Shown one piece after another: positions 1 to 8,017 of a DNA stretch of 27,239 nucleotides. A program made the translations under genes and the position numbers. Under the pieces are notes generated by a model. The model did no database searches. It worked only from the letters and a program-made list of their open reading frames with translations, and was not told the origin of the DNA. Each line of letters begins with the position of its first letter. Within the stretch, counting starts at the first letter, position 1. Origin of the DNA: UBA5266 sp964610025 (lineage in GTDB: Bacteria; Bacteroidota; Bacteroidia; Bacteroidales; WCHB1-69); the NCBI GenBank assembly GCA_964610025.1, contig CAZSTX010000024.1, positions 1-27,239 on the forward strand. Direction: 5' to 3'.

Positions 1-106
1 ACCTTATTTTCATACAAAAACAAAAAAAAATAGCTTTTTAAGGCTCGACTAATTAATGGGAATCTCTGTATTTGATACAATTATTTTCTTTTTCTAATTG
101 TAAAAG

Positions 107-153
107 GTAAACACTCTTTTTGTTATTTGATTTTTTAACAAAGAGGTGTTTAT
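107..153 (-). terminator. Possible stem-loop after the ATP synthase operon
   Basis: The two arms, at about 108-125 and 136-152, pair over roughly 16 bases with one single-base and one two-base bulge and a 10-nt loop. It lies 50-90 nt downstream of the atpG stop codon, so it could end the operon transcript or protect its 3' end. The tract that follows on the minus strand is only a short T run (CCTTTT), so it is not a textbook intrinsic terminator. The rest of 1-200 shows no gene. Confidence 0.35.
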
Positions 154-200
154 CGTTATTTTAAAGAGCGACTAAATAAAATATATTGTTTTAAAACTAA

Positions 201-1082
201 TTAGTTAGCGTTTAAACTCTCTGAAGCACTGACCATTTCAATTAATGCATTGGTAATAGAAGCTTGTCTTAACTTATTATAAGTAAGATTTAATTCTTTA
301 ATAAGGTCGTTTGCATTTTCAGTGGCTTTGTGCATTGCTGTCATTCTGGCTCCATGTTCCGAAGCAATAGATTCTAAAATTGCTTGATATAATTTAGTTT
401 TTATAAACAATGGTATCAGTTGTTCGTAGAGAATTTCTTTTGTTGGCTCAAAAATATAGTCTGTATTAATAGTTTTACCTTCTTTTTCTTTGAAAACAAT
501 AGGAAGGTAGGGATGATTGTTAAATATTTGAGTTCCAGCATTTTTAAATTGACTGTAAATGATTTCTACTTTATCAATTTTTTTATCAATAAATTGTTGC
601 ATAATATTTTCTGCAATAGCTGCTATATTATCAAATGTAGCTTTATCTAATACATCATTATGAACGGATAGTATAGGATATTTTTTCTTTTGTAAATAAT
701 CATTTGCTTTTTTTCCAATACATATAAATTGCACTTTCTTTTGCTGATGTTGCTTTTTATAAGTAGAATTTAATAGAGATTCTGTTAATTTAATAATATT
801 ATTATTAAAGCCTCCACACAATCCTTTGTTTGATGTGATTACAATTATAGCAATATTTTCTTCTTCGCGTATATCTTCTAAAGGGTTTTTTATCTCTTCT
901 TTTTGCGATAAAACTACATTATTTAAAACATTAGTTAAATTTTTAGAATAGGGTCTAAATTTAATAATAGTGTTTTGAGCTCTTCTTAATTTAGCAGCTG
1001 AAACCATTTTCATTGCACTCGTAATCTTTTGAGTGGAACGAACAGTAACAATTCTATTTCTAATCTCTTTTAAATTAGCCAT
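201..1082 (-). CDS. atpG: F-type ATP synthase subunit gamma
   Basis: This is the gamma subunit, the central rotor shaft of F1, which couples rotation of the c-ring to catalysis in alpha3beta3. The 293-residue length is normal. The N-terminus MANLKEIRNRIVTVRSTQKI and the following KMVSAAKLRRAQ stretch (about residues 25-36) form the conserved N-terminal helix. The ITSNKGLCGGFN motif (about 82-93) and the C-terminal helix with ASEHGARMTAMHKATENA (about 243-260) are also diagnostic. It is the last gene of the atpBEFHAG cluster, 11 nt after atpA. A possible stem-loop follows it. The neighbouring atpD and atpC genes expected in many bacteria are not present here. Confidence 0.98.
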   Translation of the reverse strand: MANLKEIRNRIVTVRSTQKITSAMKMVSAAKLRRAQNTIIKFRPYSKNLTNVLNNVVLSQKEEIKNPLEDIREEENIAIIVITSNKGLCGGFNNNIIKLTESLLNSTYKKQHQQKKVQFICIGKKANDYLQKKKYPILSVHNDVLDKATFDNIAAIAENIMQQFIDKKIDKVEIIYSQFKNAGTQIFNNHPYLPIVFKEKEGKTINTDYIFEPTKEILYEQLIPLFIKTKLYQAILESIASEHGARMTAMHKATENANDLIKELNLTYNKLRQASITNALIEMVSASESLNAN

Positions 1083-1093
1083 ATGCTATTATT

Positions 1094-2674
1094 TTATTCG
1101 TATTTTTTTGCAATTGTGTTGCAGACATTGTGTAAAATATCTGTAATTTCTTTTTCTATTATTCCTTTTTTTATTTTTTCTAAAATATCGGCATGATTAT
1201 TTTCTAAATAGAGTAAATATTCCGCTTCAAAATCAGCAATTCTGTTAATAGGAACTTTTTGTAATAATCCATTGATACCGCAATATATAATAGCTATTTG
1301 ATTTTCAACTTTATATGGTGTATATTGAGGTTGTTTAAGTATTTCTACGTTGCGTGATCCTTTATCTAAAACAGCTTGTGTAGCAGCATCAACATCGGAC
1401 CCAAATTTTGCAAAAGCTTGCAATTCGGTATATTGTGCTTGGTCGAGTTTTAGAGTACCTGCTATTTTTTTCATTGATTTAATCTGGGCATTTCCTCCTA
1501 CACGCGATACAGAAATACCGACATTAATAGCTGGACGAATTCCGGCATTAAACAAACTACTTTCTAAAAATATTTGTCCATCGGTAATTGAAATTACGTT
1601 AGTAGGAATATAAGCCGAAACGTCTCCGGCTTGTGTTTCTATAATAGGTAATGCCGTTAAAGAACCTCCTCCTTTTACTAAAGGTCTTAGACATTCAGGT
1701 ATGTCGTTCATTTGACGTGCAATATCGTCAGATTCAATAATTTTTGCAGCTCTTTCTAATAAGCGAGAATGTAGGTAAAAAATATCTCCCGGATAAGCTT
1801 CACGTCCTGATGGACGGCGTAATAAAAGCGACACTTCGCGATAAGCTACCGCTTGTTTAGAAAGGTCATCATATATGATTAGTGCATGGCGTCCTGTATC
1901 TCTAAAATACTCACCTATAGATGCTCCTGCATATGGAGCGTAAAATTGCATGGCTGCTGGGTCGGAAGCAGAAGCTGCGACAATAACAGTGTAAGGCATA
2001 GCACCATGGTCTGTCAAAGTTTTTACAATATTTGCAATTGTTGACCCTTTTTGTCCGATAGCAACATAGATACAATAAACGGGTTCGTTTTTATCATAAA
2101 ATTCTTTTTGATTAATAATTGTATCGATAGCAATTGCTGTTTTTCCTATTTGACGGTCTCCGATAATTAATTCGCGTTGTCCTCTTCCTATGGGAATCAT
2201 TGCATCGATAGCTTTAATACCCGTTTGTAAAGGCTGTTTAACTGGTTGTCTGAAAATTACTCCTGGCGCTTTACGTTCTAAGGGAAGTTCATAAGTTGTT
2301 CCTTCTATAGGTCCTTTCCCATCTATTGGGTCGCCTAATGTATTGATTACTCTTCCAAAAATATTTTCGCCTACTTTAATGGAAGCTATACGACCTGTTC
2401 TGCGACACATATTGCCTTCGTTCAGTAATCTACTTTCGCTAAATAGTACAACTCCTACATTATCATCTTCTAAGTTTAGTACTATTCCATAAATATCATC
2501 TTTTTCAAAATAAATTAATTCTCCAGCTTGTGCTTTAGAAAGTCCATATACGCGAGCTATTCCGTCTCCTACTTGTAAAACAATTCCTGTTTCTTCTAAT
2601 TCAACATTATTATCGAAATTAGCTAACTCTTGTCTTAAAATTGCGGAAATTTCCGAAGGTTTTATCTCTGCCAT
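1094..2674 (-). CDS. atpA: F-type ATP synthase subunit alpha
   Basis: This is the non-catalytic nucleotide-binding subunit of F1. The 526 residues match the family length. An N-terminal beta-barrel region (about 25-95) is followed by the P-loop GDRQIGKT at 172-179, a Walker B region ALIIYDDLSKQA (about 265-276), and the alpha signature PAINVGISVSRVGG (about 377-390), which carries the arginine finger. It lies 30 nt after atpH and 11 nt before atpG, so it is co-transcribed. Its G+C is a little higher than that of its neighbours, as is common for strongly conserved, highly expressed genes. No missing catalytic residue was seen. Confidence 0.99.
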   Translation of the reverse strand: MAEIKPSEISAILRQELANFDNNVELEETGIVLQVGDGIARVYGLSKAQAGELIYFEKDDIYGIVLNLEDDNVGVVLFSESRLLNEGNMCRRTGRIASIKVGENIFGRVINTLGDPIDGKGPIEGTTYELPLERKAPGVIFRQPVKQPLQTGIKAIDAMIPIGRGQRELIIGDRQIGKTAIAIDTIINQKEFYDKNEPVYCIYVAIGQKGSTIANIVKTLTDHGAMPYTVIVAASASDPAAMQFYAPYAGASIGEYFRDTGRHALIIYDDLSKQAVAYREVSLLLRRPSGREAYPGDIFYLHSRLLERAAKIIESDDIARQMNDIPECLRPLVKGGGSLTALPIIETQAGDVSAYIPTNVISITDGQIFLESSLFNAGIRPAINVGISVSRVGGNAQIKSMKKIAGTLKLDQAQYTELQAFAKFGSDVDAATQAVLDKGSRNVEILKQPQYTPYKVENQIAIIYCGINGLLQKVPINRIADFEAEYLLYLENNHADILEKIKKGIIEKEITDILHNVCNTIAKKYE

Positions 2675-2704
2675 TATTAAATATTTTTTATTTGATTCTT
2701 AAAA

Positions 2705-3262
2705 TTAAAAATTGGGTTGATAACTTGTATCCATTAGTTCTTTTTTCATTTTGTCTAATTGTTTTTTAATACTTGCGTCGAAACAATAATCGTTAAATTT
2801 AAAGAAAACACCTCCAATAAGACTGGGTTTTATATGCTTAATTACTTCTATATTAGCATGTGTATAGTCTTTAACTTTATTTTTAATTGTATCGATGATA
2901 GTGTCGTTTAATTCAGAAGCGCTATAAATATCAAGTGTAATAATATTTTTAAATAGTTTGTATAATTTAACATATTCATCGCAAATAATATCTAATTGTA
3001 ATTCTCTCCCTTTGCGTAAAATCAATATTAAATACCGTAATGTTATATCTGTTATATGTTGTTTGAATACTTCTTTTATAATATTTATTTTTTTATCTAT
3101 ACGAACAATAGGGCTATTTATTATTGAACGCAAGTTGGTATTATTTGAAAAAGTGCTATTTATTAATGAAATATCTTCACTTATTTTTTCAATTTGATTT
3201 GATTCGTGTGCAAATTCAAAAAACGCTTTAGCGTATCGACTGGCAAGTTTTGTTCTTCTCAT
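2705..3262 (-). CDS. atpH: F-type ATP synthase subunit delta
   Basis: The delta (OSCP) subunit joins the F1 head to the peripheral stalk formed by b subunits. The protein has 185 residues, the usual size. The N-terminus has the family pattern SRYAKAFFEFAHE (about 8-20), followed by an all-helical domain. The C-terminal part contains the conserved pattern IKPSLIGGVFFKFNDYCFD (about 144-162), which corresponds to the widely conserved pattern of a Gly-Gly before a D-x-S ending. It starts 9 nt after the atpF stop codon, so translation is probably coupled. The family is weakly conserved, but its position between atpF and atpA makes the call secure. Confidence 0.95.
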   Translation of the reverse strand: MRRTKLASRYAKAFFEFAHESNQIEKISEDISLINSTFSNNTNLRSIINSPIVRIDKKINIIKEVFKQHITDITLRYLILILRKGRELQLDIICDEYVKLYKLFKNIITLDIYSASELNDTIIDTIKNKVKDYTHANIEVIKHIKPSLIGGVFFKFNDYCFDASIKKQLDKMKKELMDTSYQPNF

Positions 3263-3271
3263 TATCTAAAT

Positions 3272-3766
3272 TTAATTCAATTTGATATTTTCTAATAATT
3301 TATCTACGTAAATAGATTGTGCTTGTTTATCTTTCAATTCTTGTATGATTATTTTTTCAGCAATATCAATTGAAAGTTCTGCTATTGTATTTTTAATATC
3401 TGTAATTGCTTTCATTTTTTCATAATGAATGGCTTCTTTTGCACTTTCGATAATACGTTCTGCTTCAAGATTGGCTTTTTCTTTTGCCGAATCATACATT
3501 TTTTGACTTACTTTTCGTGCTTCTGACACAATTGCGTCTCGTTCTTCTTTGGCTTGTTTTAATAAAAGCTCATTATCTATTTTTAACAGCTTCATCTCTT
3601 CACGTGTTTTTTCTGCTTCTTGAAGAGTGCTGTTAATACTTTCTTCTCGTTTATTAAGCATTCCCATAATGGGTTTCCACCCAAATTTACCTAAAATAAA
3701 AAGTAGTATCAGGAATGATAATGTCATCCAAAACATTAAGCCTATGCCAGGTAATACAAGTTCCAT
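3272..3766 (-). CDS. atpF: F-type ATP synthase subunit b
   Basis: Subunit b is the peripheral-stalk protein of the Fo sector. The 164 residues start with a single membrane segment (about 8-26, GLMFWMTLSFLILLFILGKF). A KFGWKPIMGML boundary motif follows, and then a long charged helix (about 38-150) rich in E, K and A that should form a dimeric coiled coil. It lies between atpE and atpH in the standard order. The 111-nt spacer upstream is unusually long for this operon and holds a perfect hairpin (see 3805-3846), which may lower its expression relative to atpE. Confidence 0.97.
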   Translation of the reverse strand: MELVLPGIGLMFWMTLSFLILLFILGKFGWKPIMGMLNKREESINSTLQEAEKTREEMKLLKIDNELLLKQAKEERDAIVSEARKVSQKMYDSAKEKANLEAERIIESAKEAIHYEKMKAITDIKNTIAELSIDIAEKIIIQELKDKQAQSIYVDKLLENIKLN

Positions 3767-3804
3767 AAATATTAAATTTTATATAAAAAATTATTTTTTG
3801 TTGA

Positions 3805-3846
3805 AATTCTATCAGACAAAATCGATTTGTTTTGTCTGATAGAATT
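3805..3846 (-). promoter_or_regulatory. Perfect intercistronic stem-loop between atpE and atpF
   Basis: The arms at 3805-3821 and 3830-3846 are exact reverse complements over 17 bp, around the 8-nt loop 3822-3829. In the direction of transcription it lies 31 nt after the atpE stop and 38 nt before the atpF start. The bases after it on the minus strand are A-rich, not a U tract, so an intrinsic terminator is unlikely. By analogy with intercistronic hairpins in other operons, it may protect the 3' end of the atpB-atpE segment and help raise c-subunit output. That role is inference. Confidence 0.6.
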
Positions 3847-3877
3847 AACTATTTTATATTAAATATTGATTTTTATT

Positions 3878-4123
3878 TTATTGTAGTACAACTAACATAC
3901 ATACAACAACAGCAAAGAAAGAAACTCCTTCGATAAAAGCTGCGGTAATAATCATATTTAATCGGATATCTCCACTTACTTCGGGTTGACGTGCTAATGA
4001 TTCCATCGCACTTTTACCGATGTTTCCGATTCCAATACCTGCAGCAATTGCTGTTATTCCTGCACCAATACTTGCTCCCATTTTGCCAAGCTCTGCTAAT
4101 AATAAAATTGATAATAATGACAT
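3878..4123 (-). CDS. atpE: F-type ATP synthase subunit c
   Basis: Subunit c is the proteolipid that forms the ion-translocating c-ring. The 81 residues form two membrane helices joined by the conserved polar loop ARQPE (44-48). The first helix is Gly/Ala-rich (GASIGAGITAIAAGIGIG, 16-33). The ion-binding carboxylate is E65 in ITAAFIEGVSFF. No Ser/Thr follows E65 and there is no Gln in the first-helix site typical of sodium-type rings, which suggests proton coupling (inference from known c-ring motifs). It sits between atpB and atpF, and the hairpin at 3805-3846 follows it. Confidence 0.97.
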   Translation of the reverse strand: MSLLSILLLAELGKMGASIGAGITAIAAGIGIGNIGKSAMESLARQPEVSGDIRLNMIITAAFIEGVSFFAVVVCMLVVLQ

Positions 4124-4160
4124 TTTTTTTGTTTTTAATGTTTATAATTGATTTTTTCTT

Positions 4161-5288
4161 TTAATGTGTTTCTTTTAATGCGTGTTCGTCGCTATGATGC
4201 TCTTTGACTGCCATTCCTATATAAATAGCAGAAAGTAGTGTAAATACATATGCTTGTATAAAAGCAACAAGCAATTCTAAGCATCCCATAAATACATAAA
4301 ATAATACAGATGCTACTGAGACACCATATCCTGCAAATAAATTAGCTTCTCCTAATATAAAGATAAGACAAATAAATCCTAAGCCTATTATATGACCTGC
4401 TGTTATGTTAGCAAATAATCGGATCATTAAGATAATAGGTTTTGTAAAAACTCCAACTAATTCAACAATAGGCATTAATGGGAGAGGGATTTTTAACCAC
4501 CATGGAATACCGGGGGTATTAAAAATATCTTTCCAATAGTGTTTATTGCCGCTTACATTGGTTATAATAAAAGTAAAGAGGGCTAAAACTAATGTTACGG
4601 CAATATTACCTGTTAAATTAGCTCCGCCTGGGAAAAAAGGAATAAGTCCAAAAACATTATTAAAAAGGATAAAGAAAAATAATGTTAATAAAAAAGGTGT
4701 AAATTTTTTATATTTTGAACCTACTGAAGGAATTATTATTCCATCGTATATAAACAAAAGAATAGGTTCAATTATTCGGGCTACTCCTTTAGGGGCGCCA
4801 TAGCCATTTTTTTTGTAGCTTTTGGCAGCCGAAAGAACAATCCATGTTAATAATACAATACTAATAAAAAGAGCTAAAACATTTTTTGTTATTGAAAAAT
4901 CAATAAAAAATACATTTTTTTCTATCTCTAATTCTTTGTTTACTTTTACTATTTTTCCTTTGTTTATTCCTTTTTCTTGACAAATTGCAAAACCTGCATA
5001 ACTTTTATGTCCATGATGAAATTTAGATGATGAAAATATTTGAATTTTACCATCATAATAAAGAATAATAGGTAGTGGAATAGAAATATGTTTATCGTTT
5101 ATAGTAAGGATGTGCCATTCGTAAGCATCAACCACATGCTCTATAATAGTTGAGCCTGCATCAAATTTTTTTTCTGTATCTATATTTTTTGAAGCTTGAC
5201 TATTTGGAATAAAAAACAGAAAAACACTCCATAATGCGAATAAATAGAATCTCTTGTTATTTCTTGTGCTACAGTCTTTTAGATGCAT
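4161..5288 (-). CDS. atpB: F-type ATP synthase subunit a
   Basis: Subunit a forms the stator half-channels facing the c-ring. At 375 residues it is longer than the E. coli protein. Residues 13-32 look like a signal peptide (FYLFALWSVFLFFIPNSQAS), followed by a soluble, presumably periplasmic region to about 135, an arrangement typical of Bacteroidota. The membrane part follows, with the essential arginine R290 in ILMIRLFANITAGH and a C-terminal helix pair ending in YVFTLLSAIYIGMAV. It is the first gene of the atpBEFHAG run. A TATTTTAG sequence at 5325-5332 (minus) is a 7/8 match to the group's -7 box but is weak. No atpI-like gene precedes it. Confidence 0.97.
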   Translation of the reverse strand: MHLKDCSTRNNKRFYLFALWSVFLFFIPNSQASKNIDTEKKFDAGSTIIEHVVDAYEWHILTINDKHISIPLPIILYYDGKIQIFSSSKFHHGHKSYAGFAICQEKGINKGKIVKVNKELEIEKNVFFIDFSITKNVLALFISIVLLTWIVLSAAKSYKKNGYGAPKGVARIIEPILLFIYDGIIIPSVGSKYKKFTPFLLTLFFFILFNNVFGLIPFFPGGANLTGNIAVTLVLALFTFIITNVSGNKHYWKDIFNTPGIPWWLKIPLPLMPIVELVGVFTKPIILMIRLFANITAGHIIGLGFICLIFILGEANLFAGYGVSVASVLFYVFMGCLELLVAFIQAYVFTLLSAIYIGMAVKEHHSDEHALKETH

Positions 5289-5432
5289 TTTCTTGTATTT
5301 GTAAATTGTGGTTAAATGAAAAAGCTAAAATAATAAAATTTTTGTATTAATTTGACCTTAAAAGCAAAAAATAAAAATTTATTCTATTTGCTTCTATATC
5401 AAAAGATTAATCAATATTTGAAAAAAAATAAT

Positions 5433-6551
5433 TTATTGGACAGAATTTTTATAAAGAGATATAGTAATTACATTAATAATAACTGCAAAAGCACTAAATC
5501 CAATAAGATATATTTTCAAATCATGAATTGTAGTGCCTTTTAAAATAATGTATTTTAAGATTTCTGTAAAATGAGCAATAGGATTGACAACATTAATAAT
5601 TTGCCCCCAATAAGGCATGCTATCAATAGGGGTAAATAAACCGCTTAATAAAATAAAAATGATAAAAAGAAAGATAATAATATAAGTTGCTTGTACTTGA
5701 TTTTTAGAAAAAATAGAAACCATAAAGCCCAAGCCTAACATTCCAAATAAAAATACAGCTGTAAATATAAGCAGTAAAAATACAGAACCTTGAATAGATA
5801 TATCGAACATATAACGCATAACGATTAATCCTATCCCAAATTCTATCATTCCAATAATCCAAAAAGGAATTAGTTTTCCTGAAAAAAATTGAAATTTGTT
5901 AATAGGAGTTACATTCATTTGTTCAATGGTTCCTAATTCTTTTTCTCTTACAATATTTAATGTTGATAGCATTGAGCCTATCATAGAAACTAATACGGCT
6001 AATATTCCTGGAACAAATATATTTTTATAATCCATTTTTTTATTAAACCATTGAGAAGTATATAAATTAATTTGAATAGGAGGCGATGTCATATTTTTTA
6101 TTTGAATATTGGCTATATTTTTAATATAACCTTCTAAAAACTGTTGAACATAAGCAACACCTACTGCTGTTTTCATATTATTGATAGCATTAGCGATAAG
6201 GAATAAAGTTGGTTTTTCATTACAATATATTTTTTTTTCAAAATATTGAGGAATTTCTATAATGATATCAATATTGTCTTTTTTCATTTGTTTATCTGCT
6301 TGTTTTTTAGTTACTATCGATTCTTTTACTTTAAAATATTTTGTTCCTTTTAAAGAGTTTCTGATATCTCTCGATATAGAGGAATGGTCGTTGTCAATAA
6401 TTGCTATATTTAAACTTTTAATTTCTAAATCTGCTGAAAAAGGGAATATTAATAAATAAGCAAGAGGCAAAATTGTGATTAATTGTGCCAAAATGGGATT
6501 GCGAAAAATTTGAATAAATTCTTTTTTAATCAATACTAATATAGTTCTCAT
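5433..6551 (-). CDS. ABC-2 type transporter permease
   Basis: This is a membrane subunit of an ABC exporter of the ABC-2/YhhJ type. The 372 residues begin with the typical MRTILVLIKKEFIQIFRNP helix. One membrane segment (about 20-38) is followed by a large soluble region (about 40-175), then five or six membrane segments. The segment containing NIVREKELGTIEQMNVTPI (about 198-216) is the family signature. The ATPase and any membrane-fusion partner are not in the window, so the substrate cannot be told. It starts 45 nt after mnmE and probably shares its transcript. The 144-nt spacer to atpB shows no gene. Confidence 0.9.
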   Translation of the reverse strand: MRTILVLIKKEFIQIFRNPILAQLITILPLAYLLIFPFSADLEIKSLNIAIIDNDHSSISRDIRNSLKGTKYFKVKESIVTKKQADKQMKKDNIDIIIEIPQYFEKKIYCNEKPTLFLIANAINNMKTAVGVAYVQQFLEGYIKNIANIQIKNMTSPPIQINLYTSQWFNKKMDYKNIFVPGILAVLVSMIGSMLSTLNIVREKELGTIEQMNVTPINKFQFFSGKLIPFWIIGMIEFGIGLIVMRYMFDISIQGSVFLLLIFTAVFLFGMLGLGFMVSIFSKNQVQATYIIIFLFIIFILLSGLFTPIDSMPYWGQIINVVNPIAHFTEILKYIILKGTTIHDLKIYLIGFSAFAVIINVITISLYKNSVQ

Positions 6552-6596
6552 AAAAAATCCTTTTGCTTAATTAAAGTGTTAAAATAGTACAAAATT

Positions 6597-7946
6597 TTAT
6601 TTTCCGATGCAAAAATTATTAAAAATAGATGCTAATACTTCATTATTATGAATTTCGCCTATGATTGTGCCTAAATGATAGAGAACTTGTTTAATATCTG
6701 TCATTACTAAATCGGTTGGCACATGATTGTCAAATGCTTTTTCTGCTTCTAATAACGATTGGTTTGCTTTATATAAAGCTTCATAATGTCGGGTGTTGGC
6801 AATTAGTATATTATTAGGGTTTTCTAATGAAGACACAAATTCTTTTAACGCATTGTGAATAAGAGAAATATTTATTTGTTTTTTTGCAGATATATAGAAT
6901 GTATCATTGCTAATAGTTGTTGGAATCTCTGCAAGGAGGTCAGATTTATTTATTAATATAAATATTTTTTTTTCTTTAAATTGTTTTTTTATTTTTTCTA
7001 TTTCTTCTTTATTTCTTTCTTTTTTATCAATTAAATACAGTATTATCATTGCCTTTTCCATTGCTTTATAGCTACGTTCTATGCCATATTTTTCTATTTC
7101 ATCGGAAGTGGATCGCAAGCCAGCCGTATCGATAAAACGAAACATAAACCCATGAATATACATTGTATCTTCGATGGTGTCGCGTGTTGTACCAGGAATA
7201 TTGGTAACAATAGCTCTTTCTTCGTTGAGTAATGTATTTAATAAAGTGGATTTCCCAACATTTGGTTTGCCTGCAATAGCTACAGGAATTCCATTTTTAA
7301 AAACATTACCCATTTTAAACGAATCGAGTAAAGTTTGTATTTCTTGTTTTAAATTTTCAAATAATTTTTTTATATCTGTACGATTAGCAAATTCTACATC
7401 TTCTTCAGCAAAATCTAATTCTAATTCGAGTAAGGTTGTAAAATGTAATAATTGTTTTCTAAGCAATTTTATTTTAGCCGAAAAACCTCCTTTTAAGTGT
7501 TGCATTGCAATCTGATGCGATGATTTTGATTGGGAAGCAATCAAATCGCTCACAGCTTCTGCTTGCGATAAATCTATTTTTCCATTTATAAAGGCACGCA
7601 AAGTAAACTCGCCTGGCTTGGCTAATCTACAGCCTTTGTGAACTAACAAATCTAATATACGTTTTTGAATATAAACAGACCCATGACATGATATTTCTAC
7701 TAAATCTTCGCCTGTATAAGAATTGGGATGCTTAAAATAAGTTATTAAAACTTCGTCTATAATTTCCTTTTCATCAATAATATTTCCTATATATACTTTG
7801 TTTGGTTCTAATAAACTTTTATGCGATTTGAAAACAAATATGGCTTGTAGAAATTCTAAGGATTTTTTCCCTGAAATACGAATTAAACTAATAGCTCCCA
7901 TACCTGCTGGAGTCGATAAAGTGCATATTGTTTCTACTAAATCCAT
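6597..7946 (-). CDS. mnmE: tRNA uridine-5-carboxymethylaminomethyl modification GTPase MnmE
   Basis: MnmE works with MnmG to modify U34 at the tRNA wobble position, using a methylene-THF-derived carbon and GTP hydrolysis. I chose the ATG at 7946 (MDLVETICTLSTPAGMGAIS, 449 residues). A start 12 codons upstream would add a hydrophobic, non-conserved tail and overlaps the promoter-like box at 7963-7970. The N-terminal folate-binding domain contains SLIRISG. The G domain shows G1 GKPNVGKST, G3 DTAGLR and G4 NKSD. The protein ends in the catalytic C-x-G-K motif (FCIGK), so it appears intact. It is followed closely by the ABC permease gene. Confidence 0.97.
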   Translation of the reverse strand: MDLVETICTLSTPAGMGAISLIRISGKKSLEFLQAIFVFKSHKSLLEPNKVYIGNIIDEKEIIDEVLITYFKHPNSYTGEDLVEISCHGSVYIQKRILDLLVHKGCRLAKPGEFTLRAFINGKIDLSQAEAVSDLIASQSKSSHQIAMQHLKGGFSAKIKLLRKQLLHFTTLLELELDFAEEDVEFANRTDIKKLFENLKQEIQTLLDSFKMGNVFKNGIPVAIAGKPNVGKSTLLNTLLNEERAIVTNIPGTTRDTIEDTMYIHGFMFRFIDTAGLRSTSDEIEKYGIERSYKAMEKAMIILYLIDKKERNKEEIEKIKKQFKEKKIFILINKSDLLAEIPTTISNDTFYISAKKQINISLIHNALKEFVSSLENPNNILIANTRHYEALYKANQSLLEAEKAFDNHVPTDLVMTDIKQVLYHLGTIIGEIHNNEVLASIFNNFCIGK

Positions 7947-7962
7947 GTTTATAAAATATGTG

Positions 7963-7970
7963 CAAAAATA
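7963..7970 (-). promoter_or_regulatory. Bacteroidota-type -7 promoter box for mnmE
   Basis: On the minus strand this reads TATTTTTG, an exact match to TAnnTTTG, followed by CA. Transcription would begin near 7957, about 10 nt before the chosen mnmE ATG at 7946. No clear -33 TTG is seen at the usual spacing, so this rests on the -7 box alone. Confidence 0.4.
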
Positions 7971-8017
7971 TAAAATAAACACATAGATTTATTGTGCAAC
8001 TTCATTTTAATTTTCGA

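Noticed and set aside
3805..3846. Reading the atpE-atpF hairpin as a terminator
   Set aside because: The downstream bases on the transcribed strand are A-rich rather than a U tract, and the operon clearly continues into atpF.
7174..7515. 113-codon plus-strand open frame inside mnmE
   Set aside because: It is antisense to the conserved G domain of mnmE and has no family features.
7947..7982. Upstream ATG of mnmE, adding 12 residues
   Set aside because: The extra residues are hydrophobic and not part of the family, and the upstream -7 box overlaps them. The start MDLVETICTL fits the family.
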